Positions 54,380 to 63,711 of a DNA stretch of 64,000 nucleotides are shown here, one piece after another. The translations under genes and the position numbers were made by a program. Source of the stretch: Pseudalkalibacillus sp. SCS-8 (GTDB lineage Bacteria; Bacillota; Bacilli; Bacillales; Fictibacillaceae); contig NZ_CP143541.1 of NCBI RefSeq assembly GCF_040126055.1, positions 930,001 through 994,000 of the forward strand, written 5' to 3'. Positions within the stretch are counted from its first letter, which is position 1. Each line of letters begins with the position of its first letter. The notes under the pieces are model-generated. The model ran no database searches, was not told the DNA's origin, and worked only from the letters and a program-made list of their open reading frames with translations.

Positions 54380-55602
54380 ATAAAAAATAAAAATGCAATG
54401 TTGCTGTTAAGTGGCATCGGGATTTCAACGTTAGGTGATTTCATCTATCTCGTCGCCATCAATGTCCTTGTGCTGAAGATGACAGGATCTGCTGCAGCAG
54501 TTGCAGGCTTGTGGATCATGGGTCCGATCGCCTCGATACTGACGAAGTTCTGGTCAGGCAGTCTGATTGACCGGTTGAACAAGCGGAATCTGATGATTAT
54601 GACCGACATTGTCAGAGCAGTGCTCGTCGCAACAATTCCATTTCTCCATTCCGTCTGGCTCATTTACGTATGCTTGTTCTTCCTTTCTTTTACGAAGGCT
54701 TTCTTTGATCCGACTTCCCTTACGTACATCACGAGTCTCGTGCCTCAAAAAGACCGGAAACGATTCAACTCGGTCAGAAGCCTTATCACATCTGGTGCCT
54801 TCCTGGTCGGTCCAGCGATCGCCGGTGCATTACTCCTCATTACCACGGTCAACATCGCGATTTGGATCAATGCAGTTTCATTTCTTGTATCGGCACTCAT
54901 TTTGTCGTTGCTTCCTCATGTGAAAGCGGAAGAGAGCTTTGGCGGACGTAAAATGAATGTGGCCGTTTTACGCAAGGATTGGAGCGAAGTCATCCGTTTC
55001 AGTCGTAAAATACATACATCGTTTCAATCTATTTCCTAGCGCAATTCATCATGATCGTTGCTCTCGGAATGGATGCCCAAGAAGTGGTCTTCACCCAACA
55101 GGTCTTGGGACTATCAGAAACGGATTACGGGCTTTTAATCAGCATCACAGGTATTGGATCGATCGTCGGGGCATTTACAGTATCAATCCTGGCGAACAAA
55201 CTATCCATTAAAATGTTAATGGGTATCGGCTACATGATGGTCGCAGTCGGCTATTTGATCTATGCCTTTTCGTTTTCTTTTTGGTCCGTTGCAATCGGCT
55301 TCATCATCTTGGGCTTCTTTAACGCCTATTCCAACACAGGATTCATGACATTTTACCAAAACAATGTGCCAGTCAAGATGATGGGGAGGATTACAAGTGT
55401 TTATGGCTCGATCCAAAGTGTGTTCCAAATCCTATTCATCCTGATGATCGGTTTTACGGGAGAATTGATTCCACTCCGTTACAGCATTATCGGAGCTGCT
55501 GGTTTGATGCTCATCCTTACCATTTGGCAAATTTATCTGGTGAATAAGCCATCAAGGAAGGAATATTTTACCGAACAACCAGAAGCAATCACAACCCCTT
55601 GA
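54380..55602 (+). pseudogene. MFS transporter, frameshifted and lacking a normal start codon
   Basis: Two frames together encode one MFS protein of about 400 residues. The first (from about 54398, LLSGIGISTLGDFIYLVAIN; motif A-like GSLIDRLNKRNLMIM) ends in TAG at 55037; the second resumes as VSIYFLAQFIMIVALG. Adding one A to the AAAA run at 55007-55010 restores the join (SRK-N-TYIVSIY). The ribosome site AGAAGGGGG lies 9 nt before ATA AAA AAT AAA, where ATG would be expected; the first in-frame ATG (54398) is badly spaced. Two lesions suggest decay, though a sequencing error at the homopolymer is possible. Confidence 0.75.
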
Positions 55603-55683
55603 TACAGTACTGGCCAATATATTGAAACTTATTTGAATGTCAATCGTATCCATTAGTAGGAAGGAAAAAGAGGAGGGGATACG

Positions 55684-55875
55684 ATGATTTGGTTTTACTT
55701 TTTAGCTCCTATTGGACTCCTGTTACTTGCAGCATTCATTTATGACAGGCGACATAAGCTGATGCACGGACCGAATAAAAGCAAACAAGGTCACCCATAT
55801 CGAGAAAACCTACATCATAGCAACCACGTCGATTTTCATGTAGGCAGTGGCGATGATGGAGGAGGCTCCTTCTAA
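55684..55875 (+). CDS. Small membrane protein, 63 aa, His-rich tail
   Basis: 63 residues with GAGGAGGGGATACG before the ATG. One N-terminal helix (IWFYFLAPIGLLLLAAFIYD) then a basic, histidine-rich tail (RRHKLMHGPNKSKQGHPY, LHHSNHVDFHVGSG) ending DDGGGSF. The six or so histidines suggest metal contact, which is only an inference. No family recognised. It stands alone. Confidence 0.7.
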   Translation: MIWFYFLAPIGLLLLAAFIYDRRHKLMHGPNKSKQGHPYRENLHHSNHVDFHVGSGDDGGGSF

Positions 55876-55989
55876 TAAAATCAATTCAGGGAACATCCAC
55901 GAGGGTGTTCTTTGTTTAACTTAAGATGACAGCAAGAAGCATTAATGGAAGATTTAACAACCATATTCTAAATTTCGCAGGTGAATAAC

Positions 55990-56775
55990 ATGATAACAGC
56001 TTTGGCTAGAGAGAAGTACATACGAGTAAAAGAATGGATTGATGATAAGAGCATCCTAGCACCAACACTTGCTTATGCGGTGTTGGATGGATACGTAGAT
56101 GGAGAGGTTTATGCTGATTCCACTGAGCCGAATAATGTCTTGATTGGAACCGAGTCCGGCATTTATTTCGTTGCTGGTGTAGGGGACAATGATTTATTTA
56201 ACACTCATCTCGTGTCCCTTTTTAAAGAAAGGAAGCAAAACGGATCACGCTTCACGTTGTTTTCGGCGTCTCAACAATGGGACGAGGTTCTACAAAAAGA
56301 GCTACGTGATGAAATCAAACTTATGAAACGCTATCATTTCACATTCAACAGCCAACGGGAACCGAATACACGGGACCTGCCCGCTGGATACACATTACAA
56401 CAGATTAATCAAACGACAATCCAACAAAGCTCAGAGTTTGATGAAGCGTACTACAAGGAATATTGGAGCTCCATGTCAAACTTTCTTGAGAATGGCTTTG
56501 GATATTGTATCGTATATGATGGGAAAGTGATTTGCGAATGCACGTCCATTTTTGCATCTGACAAATATGCGGAAATTGACATCGTCACTGATGAAGAACA
56601 TAGGGGGAAAGGACTTGCAGCTATCGCAGCTGAAGCATTCATCCTCCATTGCCAAGAGAGTGGAAGAACACCTAGATGGGACTGTTTTGTCTCTAATACC
56701 GCTTCGATCAGAATGGCGGAAAAAATGGACTTTGAAAATCCACTCGAGTATTCCATCATCGTGAAAAACGTTTAG
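55990..56775 (+). CDS. GNAT family acetyltransferase (GNAT_acetyltran/zinc-ribbon-less type)
   Basis: 261 residues from the ATG at 55990 (AGGTGA about 6 nt upstream). The C-terminal half is a GNAT domain: YCIVYDGKVICECTSIFAS, EIDIVTDEEHRGKGLAAIAA with the acetyl-CoA loop, and RWDCFVSNTASIRMAEKMDF. The N-terminal half (about 1-125) is a family-specific extension of the Bacillus GNAT_acetyltran type. Substrate unknown. Immediately downstream lies an MFS remnant. Confidence 0.85.
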   Translation: MITALAREKYIRVKEWIDDKSILAPTLAYAVLDGYVDGEVYADSTEPNNVLIGTESGIYFVAGVGDNDLFNTHLVSLFKERKQNGSRFTLFSASQQWDEVLQKELRDEIKLMKRYHFTFNSQREPNTRDLPAGYTLQQINQTTIQQSSEFDEAYYKEYWSSMSNFLENGFGYCIVYDGKVICECTSIFASDKYAEIDIVTDEEHRGKGLAAIAAEAFILHCQESGRTPRWDCFVSNTASIRMAEKMDFENPLEYSIIVKNV

Positions 56776-56792
56776 TACGAAAGGAGATCAAT

Positions 56793-57026
56793 GTACTAGC
56801 TGGGTTTGATGATATCGGGATATCGACGTTCGGTGCCCGGCTTGTCCCGAGAGAAGAGTTAAGTTCCACTCTCGCCATGGGGAGCAAGCTATCCCATAGT
56901 GTTGCCGTATTCGTTCCAATAGTTGGAGCGGTAATCTGGTCTTCATACGGAGCTATTTACGTCTTTCTTTTAGGTGCTCTGATTACTACAACAGCTGCAG
57001 TTTACTCGTTAAAAAGTCTTCATTAG
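56793..57026 (+). pseudogene. C-terminal remnant of an MFS transporter
   Basis: An open frame of 77 codons without a start: VLAGFDDIGISTFGARLVP, REELSSTLAMGSKLSHS, VAVFVPIVGAVIWSSYGA, IYVFLLGALITTTAAVYSL, then TAG. It reads as the last two or three helices of an MFS protein. Just upstream, AAAGGAGATCA is followed by ATG TAC TAG, a ribosome site leading into an immediate stop, as if a deletion had fused a gene start to this tail. Confidence 0.65.
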
Positions 57027-57041
57027 TAGGAGGGGACCACC

Positions 57042-57215
57042 ATCATAGATATTATTGTTGCTTTAATAATCTTAATCCTCGTGCTTTCTGCTCGATGGAT
57101 CCGAATCGTAAAATCAAATACCGATCAAATGATCAAACAAAACGAAAAGATGATCCAGCTGTTAGAGGAACTCAATCATAATGTTAAAAACAATAAAGAA
57201 CGAGAAGATGCGTAA
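57042..57215 (+). CDS. Small membrane-anchored coiled-coil protein with apparent non-ATG start
   Basis: Frame of 57 codons reading IIDIIVALIILILVLSARW and then IVKSNTDQMIKQNEKMIQLL and EELNHNVKNNKEREDA. One membrane helix then a polar coiled-coil-like helix, like many small Bacillus proteins. A strong site AGGAGGGG (57028-57035) lies 6 nt before ATC (57042) and 9 nt before ATA (57045); no ATG, GTG or TTG is in frame at the right place. Either a rare start codon is used or the start has mutated. Confidence 0.5.
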   Translation: MIDIIVALIILILVLSARWIRIVKSNTDQMIKQNEKMIQLLEELNHNVKNNKEREDA

Positions 57216-57237
57216 GCAGCATCTTCTCGTTTGTTTT
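57199..57237. terminator. Bidirectional terminator
   Basis: AACGAGAAGATGC pairs with GCATCTTCTCGTT around a short loop, with TTTGTTTT after it. It lies between the small ORF and the convergent permease gene. Confidence 0.85.
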
Positions 57238-60200
57238 AATTCGAAGGAATTTGAACATCTATGATAATTCCTCTTGGGAAACTGTCGGTTTCAATAACAA
57301 ATGCGACTCTTTGAATGTCACGAGGTATTTCATAAGTCAATAGAACGTCGGCAATCCCACCAGCTTTTAAAAATTTCTTTTCTGCCCAGTCTTTATTCTC
57401 AATAACGGTCATATTTAACGGCTTGTATTCATTCCCTTCAGCATCGACGACAATGTTTTGATATTGTGGCATGTAATTTATACCCCCAGATGCTCTTTGA
57501 TCAAAATGTTCCATTTTGACCGGTATTGTTAGTAAACGATTTTTATTGTTTTCTAGATTAACATCATTGGGAGGGTCTGTTAATTCACCGACAGTTAATG
57601 TGGTTCCTGAGCCAAATGTATCACCAGGTCTTCCTGTTTCATGAGCAGTTTTAAGTAATTCGTCTATAACGGTTTCTTTATCTTGGTTTGATTCACCATT
57701 CACAACTGTCGATTTTTCCATAGGAATCTCGATGATCATATCCCCAGGCAAATCACTGACCTTGAAAATCATTACGAGCTGATTAACATTTTTCGGAACT
57801 TCATACGTCAAAAGGACGTGGGCTAGTCCTCCGCCTTCTAAAGAAGATTGAAATTTCCAGTTTCTTTCCTCCACGATTTCCATATGCTTGGCTTTGTAAT
57901 GATTTCCTGCTTCATCCATCAGTTTATGAAAACGAGCTTTGTACAAAAGTTGTATAGTGTCAGTATTTTCAACGAGGACGGGTACGGTGAGCAACATATT
58001 TTCTGGGTCACCCAACTTTACATCGTTTGGTGCATCTGTTAGTTCTCCAAATGTAATTATTTCTTGCTCTTCATCAAAAGTTTGTCCTAATGTTCCGGTC
58101 CTCCAGGCTGTTTCCATCAGCTTATCAATTGGTCCGTCCTCACCTTTTTTCTTTCCTTCACCTTTAGCTTCATCTTCATCATCTGGCACGGCAGATGTAC
58201 TCAACACTTCACCGGATGTTTTATCCTGGTCAGAAGGACTCGTGTACTTTGCAACAGATTCTTTGACTTCTGGAATGGCGTTTGCAAGCAATACGATAAT
58301 TCCTACAAACAAAGCAGCACCTACAGCACCTAGACCGTACTTGAATTGCTTTTCTGTTTTCTTCGAATTTGTCATGCCACCACTGATGCCTTGATATGGC
58401 TGGATTTTAACTGCTTTCTCAGCAGGGAGGATAGCACCTAATAATCCTGTTACAATCGGAATGAGTAGGGTCGTAAGTAGGAAAAGGAGCTCACTGACAG
58501 GAACCCCGCCATACATTCTCCAAATGAGGAGGAACGCTAAACTTAACCCTAAAATACCAGCTAATAAACCACTTAATCCACCTTCTAGTAAAACCAAAGT
58601 ACGGACGTTTTTGTTTTGCCATCCTAAAGCTTTCAAAACGGCGATCTCTCCTTGCCGTTCAGAAACGTTTTGCCAAATGATCTCAGCCGTAGTAAGAATG
58701 GCGATTAGTATGGCAACTCCCATTGCAATATAGTGCATGGTTCCAACTTCCATCGCGACGAATTCACCTAGCCAAGTCGCATACATGACGCCTTTTAAAC
58801 GGAAAGTCACGAATAAGAAGAAAACCAGAAGTCCGGTAGGAAAAGCGATGGAAAGTATCGATAGCACTGTCCTGTTAAGCTTCGTGGATAAGTAATTGAA
58901 GCTCATTCCGATGACAGACTCTGACTTGACGATTCGTTTTGACTTATTCGAGATTTCACCGGACTTCATCGTTTCATACGGTTTGATTTTTCTGACCAAT
59001 AGTGCAGGAACGAGGGACCCGAACCAATAAATCAGGAGTCCGAACAATCCGATTAACAGAATTCTTATTCCAGAGGTTTCCACGCTGCTGGTCAGGAAGT
59101 AGAAGCCGAGAATGACCCAGCTCATCAAGGCGACGAAGCTTCCTAATAAAGTTGATTCTAAGAATAATAGTTTTGATAGTTGGTTCGGTCTCCAGCCTAT
59201 GGATAAGAGAACCGCGAATTCTTTCTTACGTGCAAACATCATGATGAGGTTGGATGAAAATACATACACGATCGCAACCAAGATGACACTCGCAATCAAC
59301 CCGGTAAAACCAACCTTGGCTTCCTGGAAGATCGTGATGGATGAGCCGAGTTTGATCCAAGGCTGTTGCACCCATCCAAGGCTTTCCTTCCCTTTGATAG
59401 CTGGAATATGGGTAAGAGCTGGTTGAGGAGAAGATCCAAGCGTAATGTCTGTAATTAAACCTGTTTCCTGTTCAATCTGTTCCGCAACAGATTGTAAAAC
59501 TTTCTCACTTTCGTCATTCAATTCCTCGACGCCTTTTACGTTGACCCGAATCGCAGAAATTGGTTTATCACCAGCAATCTCTTCTGCTGCTTCAAGGGTC
59601 GTAAGAAGCATTGGTGGTTTTGTAAGAAAACCATATGGGTTGTTCAAAGGTTTCATTTCCTTTGGAGGATTGACTGGATTGTTTTCAGGGTCTATAACCC
59701 ACTGCGCTTTAGATGGGAAATAGGTTTCCATTGGAAGCTCTGTTAAGGGATCCTTTGAGATGTTCAATTTAGTAGGATCAAATATACCCTTAAAATCCAA
59801 CTTAATTCTCGGCCAATCTTTACTATCTTCTCCATAAGTATTAAGGGGACGGTATGTTTCATCCACTGCCAGACGAGAGTCTTCAGGCAGGGTATATGGT
59901 GTCACTTCATATGCAAATGGCCATCTGTCAGAAAATGGACTTGATACTGGACGATAATCAATTGGAGAAGGTTTAAATCGCATAAACTTCATGTGATTTT
60001 GAATATATCTTCCATTTGTAATATCATCGATAATTTTGTCGTGGGCTTCTTGGGTGGAATACGTATAATCCTTTACCACTTCTCCTTTTTGCTTTTCGAG
60101 AAAATCTTTTCCACCTTTATCTTTGATTTCTTCCATCATTTCTTCTTGTTGTGCTAGGCCTTCAAAGGGAATATCCAACTTTTCAACAACATATGAAATA

Positions 60201-60937
60201 CTTCCGTCAACAAAATTATGATTACTAAGTAAAACAGGAATCTTGATGTCTTCGAGGTTTTCGTCGACTTTTATACGCTCAGGTTGATCATCTTCATTTA
60301 AATAGCGATTATTTTTTTTATCCAAAATGGCTTGATCCAGTCCGACAAGTTCAGCTTCAGCTTCAGGATCGATTCCCGCAACCATAATATCGGTGCCGTT
60401 TGATAGTTCTCCATGAAAGTATGCTACACCGTATTCCTGACCGTGATTTCTTGCATCCCATCCTCCTACAGGAAAGTAAATTGAACCGCTATCCGTATCA
60501 ATAGCAGCTCCTGTATTTGTTTTATAAATGATTTTCATACGATAGATACCGGGAGTCAGACTGCTTTTATCCACTTGGCCCAACACCGTGTTGTTATAGA
60601 TCATGCCGATCATTGCGATAGGAGCAGCGATATCAACTTCATCCATAGCTTTGATCTTTTCGTATTGTTCGATTGATATACCGCCATCAATTCCACTAAG
60701 GTAGTTCGGCTCCAGGAGATTCTTTTCTTCTGTCACACTTCTTGAATCAGGAGGACGTACAACAATATGGTAAGATGATTTCCAACGCTTTTGCAGCTCA
60801 TCGACGATTGTCCCGTTCGTTGCCTGTGTTATCCCGACAAGATAGCTCAACCCGATACTTAGTATGAGCACACCGACAATCAGTAAAATAAACCGTTCTT
60901 TGTTCCGCCACCAGGAATTCCATATAAATCTAAGCAT
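57236..60937 (-). CDS. Large FtsX-type ABC transporter permease with duplicated C-terminal domains
   Basis: 1233 residues, long for a MacB/FtsX permease. An N-terminal helix (FILLIVGVLILSIGLSYLVG) is followed by an extracytoplasmic domain of about 500 residues, an FtsX core (FTGLIASVILVAIVYVFSS, MFARKKEFAVLLSIGWRPNQ), a second FtsX core (MGVAILIAILTTAEIIW, GEIAVLKALGWQNKNVRTL), one more helix, and two similar C-terminal domains of about 130 residues with DUF4352-like character (GELTDAPNDVKLGDPEN and GELTDPPNDVNLENNKN). It overlaps the ATPase gene by 8 bp. It probably acts in export or mechanotransmission across the membrane; the substrate is unknown. Confidence 0.88.
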   Translation of the reverse strand: MLRFIWNSWWRNKERFILLIVGVLILSIGLSYLVGITQATNGTIVDELQKRWKSSYHIVVRPPDSRSVTEEKNLLEPNYLSGIDGGISIEQYEKIKAMDEVDIAAPIAMIGMIYNNTVLGQVDKSSLTPGIYRMKIIYKTNTGAAIDTDSGSIYFPVGGWDARNHGQEYGVAYFHGELSNGTDIMVAGIDPEAEAELVGLDQAILDKKNNRYLNEDDQPERIKVDENLEDIKIPVLLSNHNFVDGSISYVVEKLDIPFEGLAQQEEMMEEIKDKGGKDFLEKQKGEVVKDYTYSTQEAHDKIIDDITNGRYIQNHMKFMRFKPSPIDYRPVSSPFSDRWPFAYEVTPYTLPEDSRLAVDETYRPLNTYGEDSKDWPRIKLDFKGIFDPTKLNISKDPLTELPMETYFPSKAQWVIDPENNPVNPPKEMKPLNNPYGFLTKPPMLLTTLEAAEEIAGDKPISAIRVNVKGVEELNDESEKVLQSVAEQIEQETGLITDITLGSSPQPALTHIPAIKGKESLGWVQQPWIKLGSSITIFQEAKVGFTGLIASVILVAIVYVFSSNLIMMFARKKEFAVLLSIGWRPNQLSKLLFLESTLLGSFVALMSWVILGFYFLTSSVETSGIRILLIGLFGLLIYWFGSLVPALLVRKIKPYETMKSGEISNKSKRIVKSESVIGMSFNYLSTKLNRTVLSILSIAFPTGLLVFFLFVTFRLKGVMYATWLGEFVAMEVGTMHYIAMGVAILIAILTTAEIIWQNVSERQGEIAVLKALGWQNKNVRTLVLLEGGLSGLLAGILGLSLAFLLIWRMYGGVPVSELLFLLTTLLIPIVTGLLGAILPAEKAVKIQPYQGISGGMTNSKKTEKQFKYGLGAVGAALFVGIIVLLANAIPEVKESVAKYTSPSDQDKTSGEVLSTSAVPDDEDEAKGEGKKKGEDGPIDKLMETAWRTGTLGQTFDEEQEIITFGELTDAPNDVKLGDPENMLLTVPVLVENTDTIQLLYKARFHKLMDEAGNHYKAKHMEIVEERNWKFQSSLEGGGLAHVLLTYEVPKNVNQLVMIFKVSDLPGDMIIEIPMEKSTVVNGESNQDKETVIDELLKTAHETGRPGDTFGSGTTLTVGELTDPPNDVNLENNKNRLLTIPVKMEHFDQRASGGINYMPQYQNIVVDAEGNEYKPLNMTVIENKDWAEKKFLKAGGIADVLLTYEIPRDIQRVAFVIETDSFPRGIIIDVQIPSN

Positions 60938-61622
60938 GGGCTGTCAGCCTTTTCTGTTCGATGATTTCCGCGTCCTTCATTTTGATTTGGACCGATGCCC
61001 TTTCAGCAAGATCAGGATCATGTGTGACGAATATAACACCACAGCCTTTTTCCTGATTCAGTCTTGTGAGGAGGGTGAAAATGATTTCACCAGTCTCTGT
61101 GTCAAGGTTTCCGGTCGGTTCATCAGCAAGCAACCACTGGGGTTCATGAACGAGTGCACGTGCAATTGCAACCCGCTGTTGTTGACCACCGGATAACTGG
61201 GAAGGTAAGGAGTTCATTTTGTCACTTAAACCAACCTCTTTCAGCATTTCTTCGGCACGTTGTTTTTTATTGTATGGAACTTTCCTACCGAATAAAGGAG
61301 CCATGACATTTTCTAGGGCTGTCAGTGTTGGAATGAGATGAAACTGCTGGAAGATGAACCCGATGTGTTCGAAGCGGAAATCAGCGAGGTCTTTACTTTT
61401 CATTAAATTGATTTTTTCTTTTCCAAAGTGAATTTCACCAGTTGAGGGGAGATCCAACGTTCCAAGTAAGCTTAACAGTGTCGATTTACCAGACCCCGAA
61501 GGCCCAACAATAGATACGAAGTCTCCCTGTTCGATGGAAAGGTTGATATTGTTCAGTGCATACGTGCTGATGCCATCGCCTTCAAAAACTTTGCTAATAT
61601 TTTTGCAAACTAGATTCTCCAA
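60930..61622 (-). CDS. ABC transporter ATP-binding protein (MacB/LolD type)
   Basis: 230 residues from a TTG start (GGGGG about 8 nt upstream; ATG codons at 61637-61652 are alternatives). Walker A SIVGPSGSGKSTLLSLLGTL, Q-loop IGFIFQQFHLIPTLTALENV, signature QLSGGQQQRVAIARALVHEP, Walker B LLADEPTGNLD and switch His VIFVTHDPDLAE. This is the LolD/MacB branch, which pairs with FtsX-type permeases such as the one encoded next with an 8-bp overlap. Confidence 0.94.
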   Translation of the reverse strand: MENLVCKNISKVFEGDGISTYALNNINLSIEQGDFVSIVGPSGSGKSTLLSLLGTLDLPSTGEIHFGKEKINLMKSKDLADFRFEHIGFIFQQFHLIPTLTALENVMAPLFGRKVPYNKKQRAEEMLKEVGLSDKMNSLPSQLSGGQQQRVAIARALVHEPQWLLADEPTGNLDTETGEIIFTLLTRLNQEKGCGVIFVTHDPDLAERASVQIKMKDAEIIEQKRLTAHA

Positions 61623-61857
61623 AAAATTTACCCCCATTTGCATTTTCGGCATTTTTTATATATTTTAAATATAACAAAAATTAACAATAATACATATAAA
61701 TTCTAGTAAAATTTCTAAAAAAGATGGACAAGCTTTGTGCTTGTTCATCTTTTTTTAGGTTCTCTGCGCATATATGTAAAAATGAGGAATATTTCGACAA
61801 AATGTGTTACGATTTTTTATAGATAAATTTTCCAGAAAGAGAAAATGAGGGGTCTTC

Positions 61858-62724
61858 ATGTTTGTAATTTTACGAAACGTTTCAACTGTACTTTTTCTGT
61901 TCATCCTTGCAGCAATGCCGTTAGGGATACATGATCAACAAGGGAAGATTGTCTTTGATTGGAACGTGATGTTTTCAACAATTCGGCAATTTTTTGAGGG
62001 CTTAAGCACCGGGGAAGCATGGACATATCGGCAAGGGGATCGGAATCCATCCATTATGGAAGATCTAGTGTCACCTTATTTTACGTCTTTTTCGTATCTA
62101 CTAGTCTCAGCCATCATCGTCATCCTTCTTTCCATCTGGCTCGGGATTTTTCTTTCAAAAAGAACGAGAAGCTGGGTGGATGGGATTGTAGGATTAGCGG
62201 GGATTATTCCTGATTTCATCGTCGTCCTGCTTTTACAGCTGTTGGTCGTGTTCATCTATCAATCTACTGGTGTAAAAACGTTCAAGGTTGCTTCGTCTTC
62301 TGCTGGGGAGCCGGCCGTATTCCTTCCGATCTTGACGCTTGTTATCATTCCGTTATTCTACTTGGTTCGTAGTCTAGGAAATGCGACATCTGACGTCACG
62401 TCTGAAGATTATATCCTCATGGCGAAGTCGAAAGGGTTCAGCAAACGCTATATCAATTTCTACCACGTAACCTCGAATGTGCTTCCTACATTGAAAGCGG
62501 ATTTACATAAAGTGATGAGCATCATGATCGGCAACCTTTTTATCGTCGAGTATTTGTACAATACACGTGGCATGACGACGCTGCTGTTTTTGACAATGTT
62601 CAGATTCGGCTATCAGTATAATCTCGTCATCTTCTGTTTGCTTGCGTTCATGACGCTATATTTTGTTTGTTTCTTCGTGTTAAGGCTGTTTATTGCCGCA
62701 TTGGAAAGAAAGGTGTCATTCTAA
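61858..62724 (+). CDS. ABC transporter permease, OppB/DppB type
   Basis: 288 residues with about six helices and a periplasmic-type loop after TM1. The EAA loop that docks the ATPase is DYILMAKSKGFSKRYINFYH, and VEYLYNTRGMTTLLFLTM matches the OppB/DppB C-terminal part (usually E-x-x-F-x-x-P-G). GAGGGGTCTTC precedes the ATG. The stop overlaps the next gene by one base (TAATG). No binding protein or ATPase gene is adjacent, so it is a partial oligopeptide- or nickel-type importer, or has other partners. Confidence 0.85.
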   Translation: MFVILRNVSTVLFLFILAAMPLGIHDQQGKIVFDWNVMFSTIRQFFEGLSTGEAWTYRQGDRNPSIMEDLVSPYFTSFSYLLVSAIIVILLSIWLGIFLSKRTRSWVDGIVGLAGIIPDFIVVLLLQLLVVFIYQSTGVKTFKVASSSAGEPAVFLPILTLVIIPLFYLVRSLGNATSDVTSEDYILMAKSKGFSKRYINFYHVTSNVLPTLKADLHKVMSIMIGNLFIVEYLYNTRGMTTLLFLTMFRFGYQYNLVIFCLLAFMTLYFVCFFVLRLFIAALERKVSF

Positions 62725-63647
62725 TGAAGAAAACGCCTAATTTATTTTTGATCACTGGACTTGTTTTGCTGTCCTTTTTCGTCCTTCTATCACTGTTTGG
62801 TCCGATGTTTGCTCCGTATGATCTCGATGATCGAGAGGAAGTGGAGTATACATCGACTGAGGACGGGGACTATGAATTGAATGTCGCACCTCATCCGCCA
62901 TCTGCTAAGCATCCATTCGGCTCTGATAAATGGGGTTATGATATCCTTACGAAAATGCTTCATGGGGCTAAGTATACGGTTTTTACCGTGTTAGTCGTAG
63001 CTTCAATCCGTGTCGTCTTTGGGACGGCTTTCGGGGTGATGAATGCGGTACGCTCGAAACGGAATCAAATGAAAAAGACGAATTTTTCGTTGTTCAACGG
63101 CATTCCGATTTTCATCATCATTTATTTTGCGTTATTCGGAATCACTTTCAATTCGGATCTCTCAACCCTCACGTTGGTCATTCTAGAAGGGAGTTTGCTA
63201 GCTGTTCTAGGGATTCCTGGTGTTTATCATGTGATATACAATAAAACGATTGAATTGAAGAAGAAAACGTATGTAAGTGTAGCAAAGACCCTTGGTGGTA
63301 GCTCGATCCATTTGTCCAGAAAGCATATCTTCCCGGGACTGAAAGGGAATTTGATCATCCTTGTCGTAAGTGAAAGCATTCAAGTGCTGCATGTCATCGG
63401 CCAATTAGGGATTTTCAATCTTTTCCTTGGTGGAACGTATTATCAGACTAATCCGTTGCTCTTTTTTTCAATAACGAATGAATGGTCAGGGTTGATTGGT
63501 CAGTCACGGTCCTTCATATACAGCACACAATGGGTCATTCTTTATCCATTAGCGGCTTATTTATTATTCCTGCTTTCCTTCTATTTACTTTCTAAGGGAT
63601 TGAATACACGAATGGAGGAGCAGCTGCGAAGAACGAGCCATATGTAG
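62724..63647 (+). CDS. ABC transporter permease, OppC/DppC type
   Basis: 307 residues from the ATG at 62724. TM1 FLITGLVLLSFFVLLSLFGP is followed by the family segment PHPPSAKHPFGSDKWGYDIL (usually HPLGTDxxGRD), which places it in the OppC/DppC group. The EAA loop reads KTYVSVAKTLGGSSIHLSRK. It forms a heterodimer with the preceding permease. A spacer from 63648 to 63711 follows without a visible terminator. Confidence 0.86.
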   Translation: MKKTPNLFLITGLVLLSFFVLLSLFGPMFAPYDLDDREEVEYTSTEDGDYELNVAPHPPSAKHPFGSDKWGYDILTKMLHGAKYTVFTVLVVASIRVVFGTAFGVMNAVRSKRNQMKKTNFSLFNGIPIFIIIYFALFGITFNSDLSTLTLVILEGSLLAVLGIPGVYHVIYNKTIELKKKTYVSVAKTLGGSSIHLSRKHIFPGLKGNLIILVVSESIQVLHVIGQLGIFNLFLGGTYYQTNPLLFFSITNEWSGLIGQSRSFIYSTQWVILYPLAAYLLFLLSFYLLSKGLNTRMEEQLRRTSHM

Positions 63648-63711
63648 GAAAGGGAATCAAGCCTTTTATATCGAAGGTAGTTGTATAGTAAATACATTTG
63701 GAGGGCTTGCT

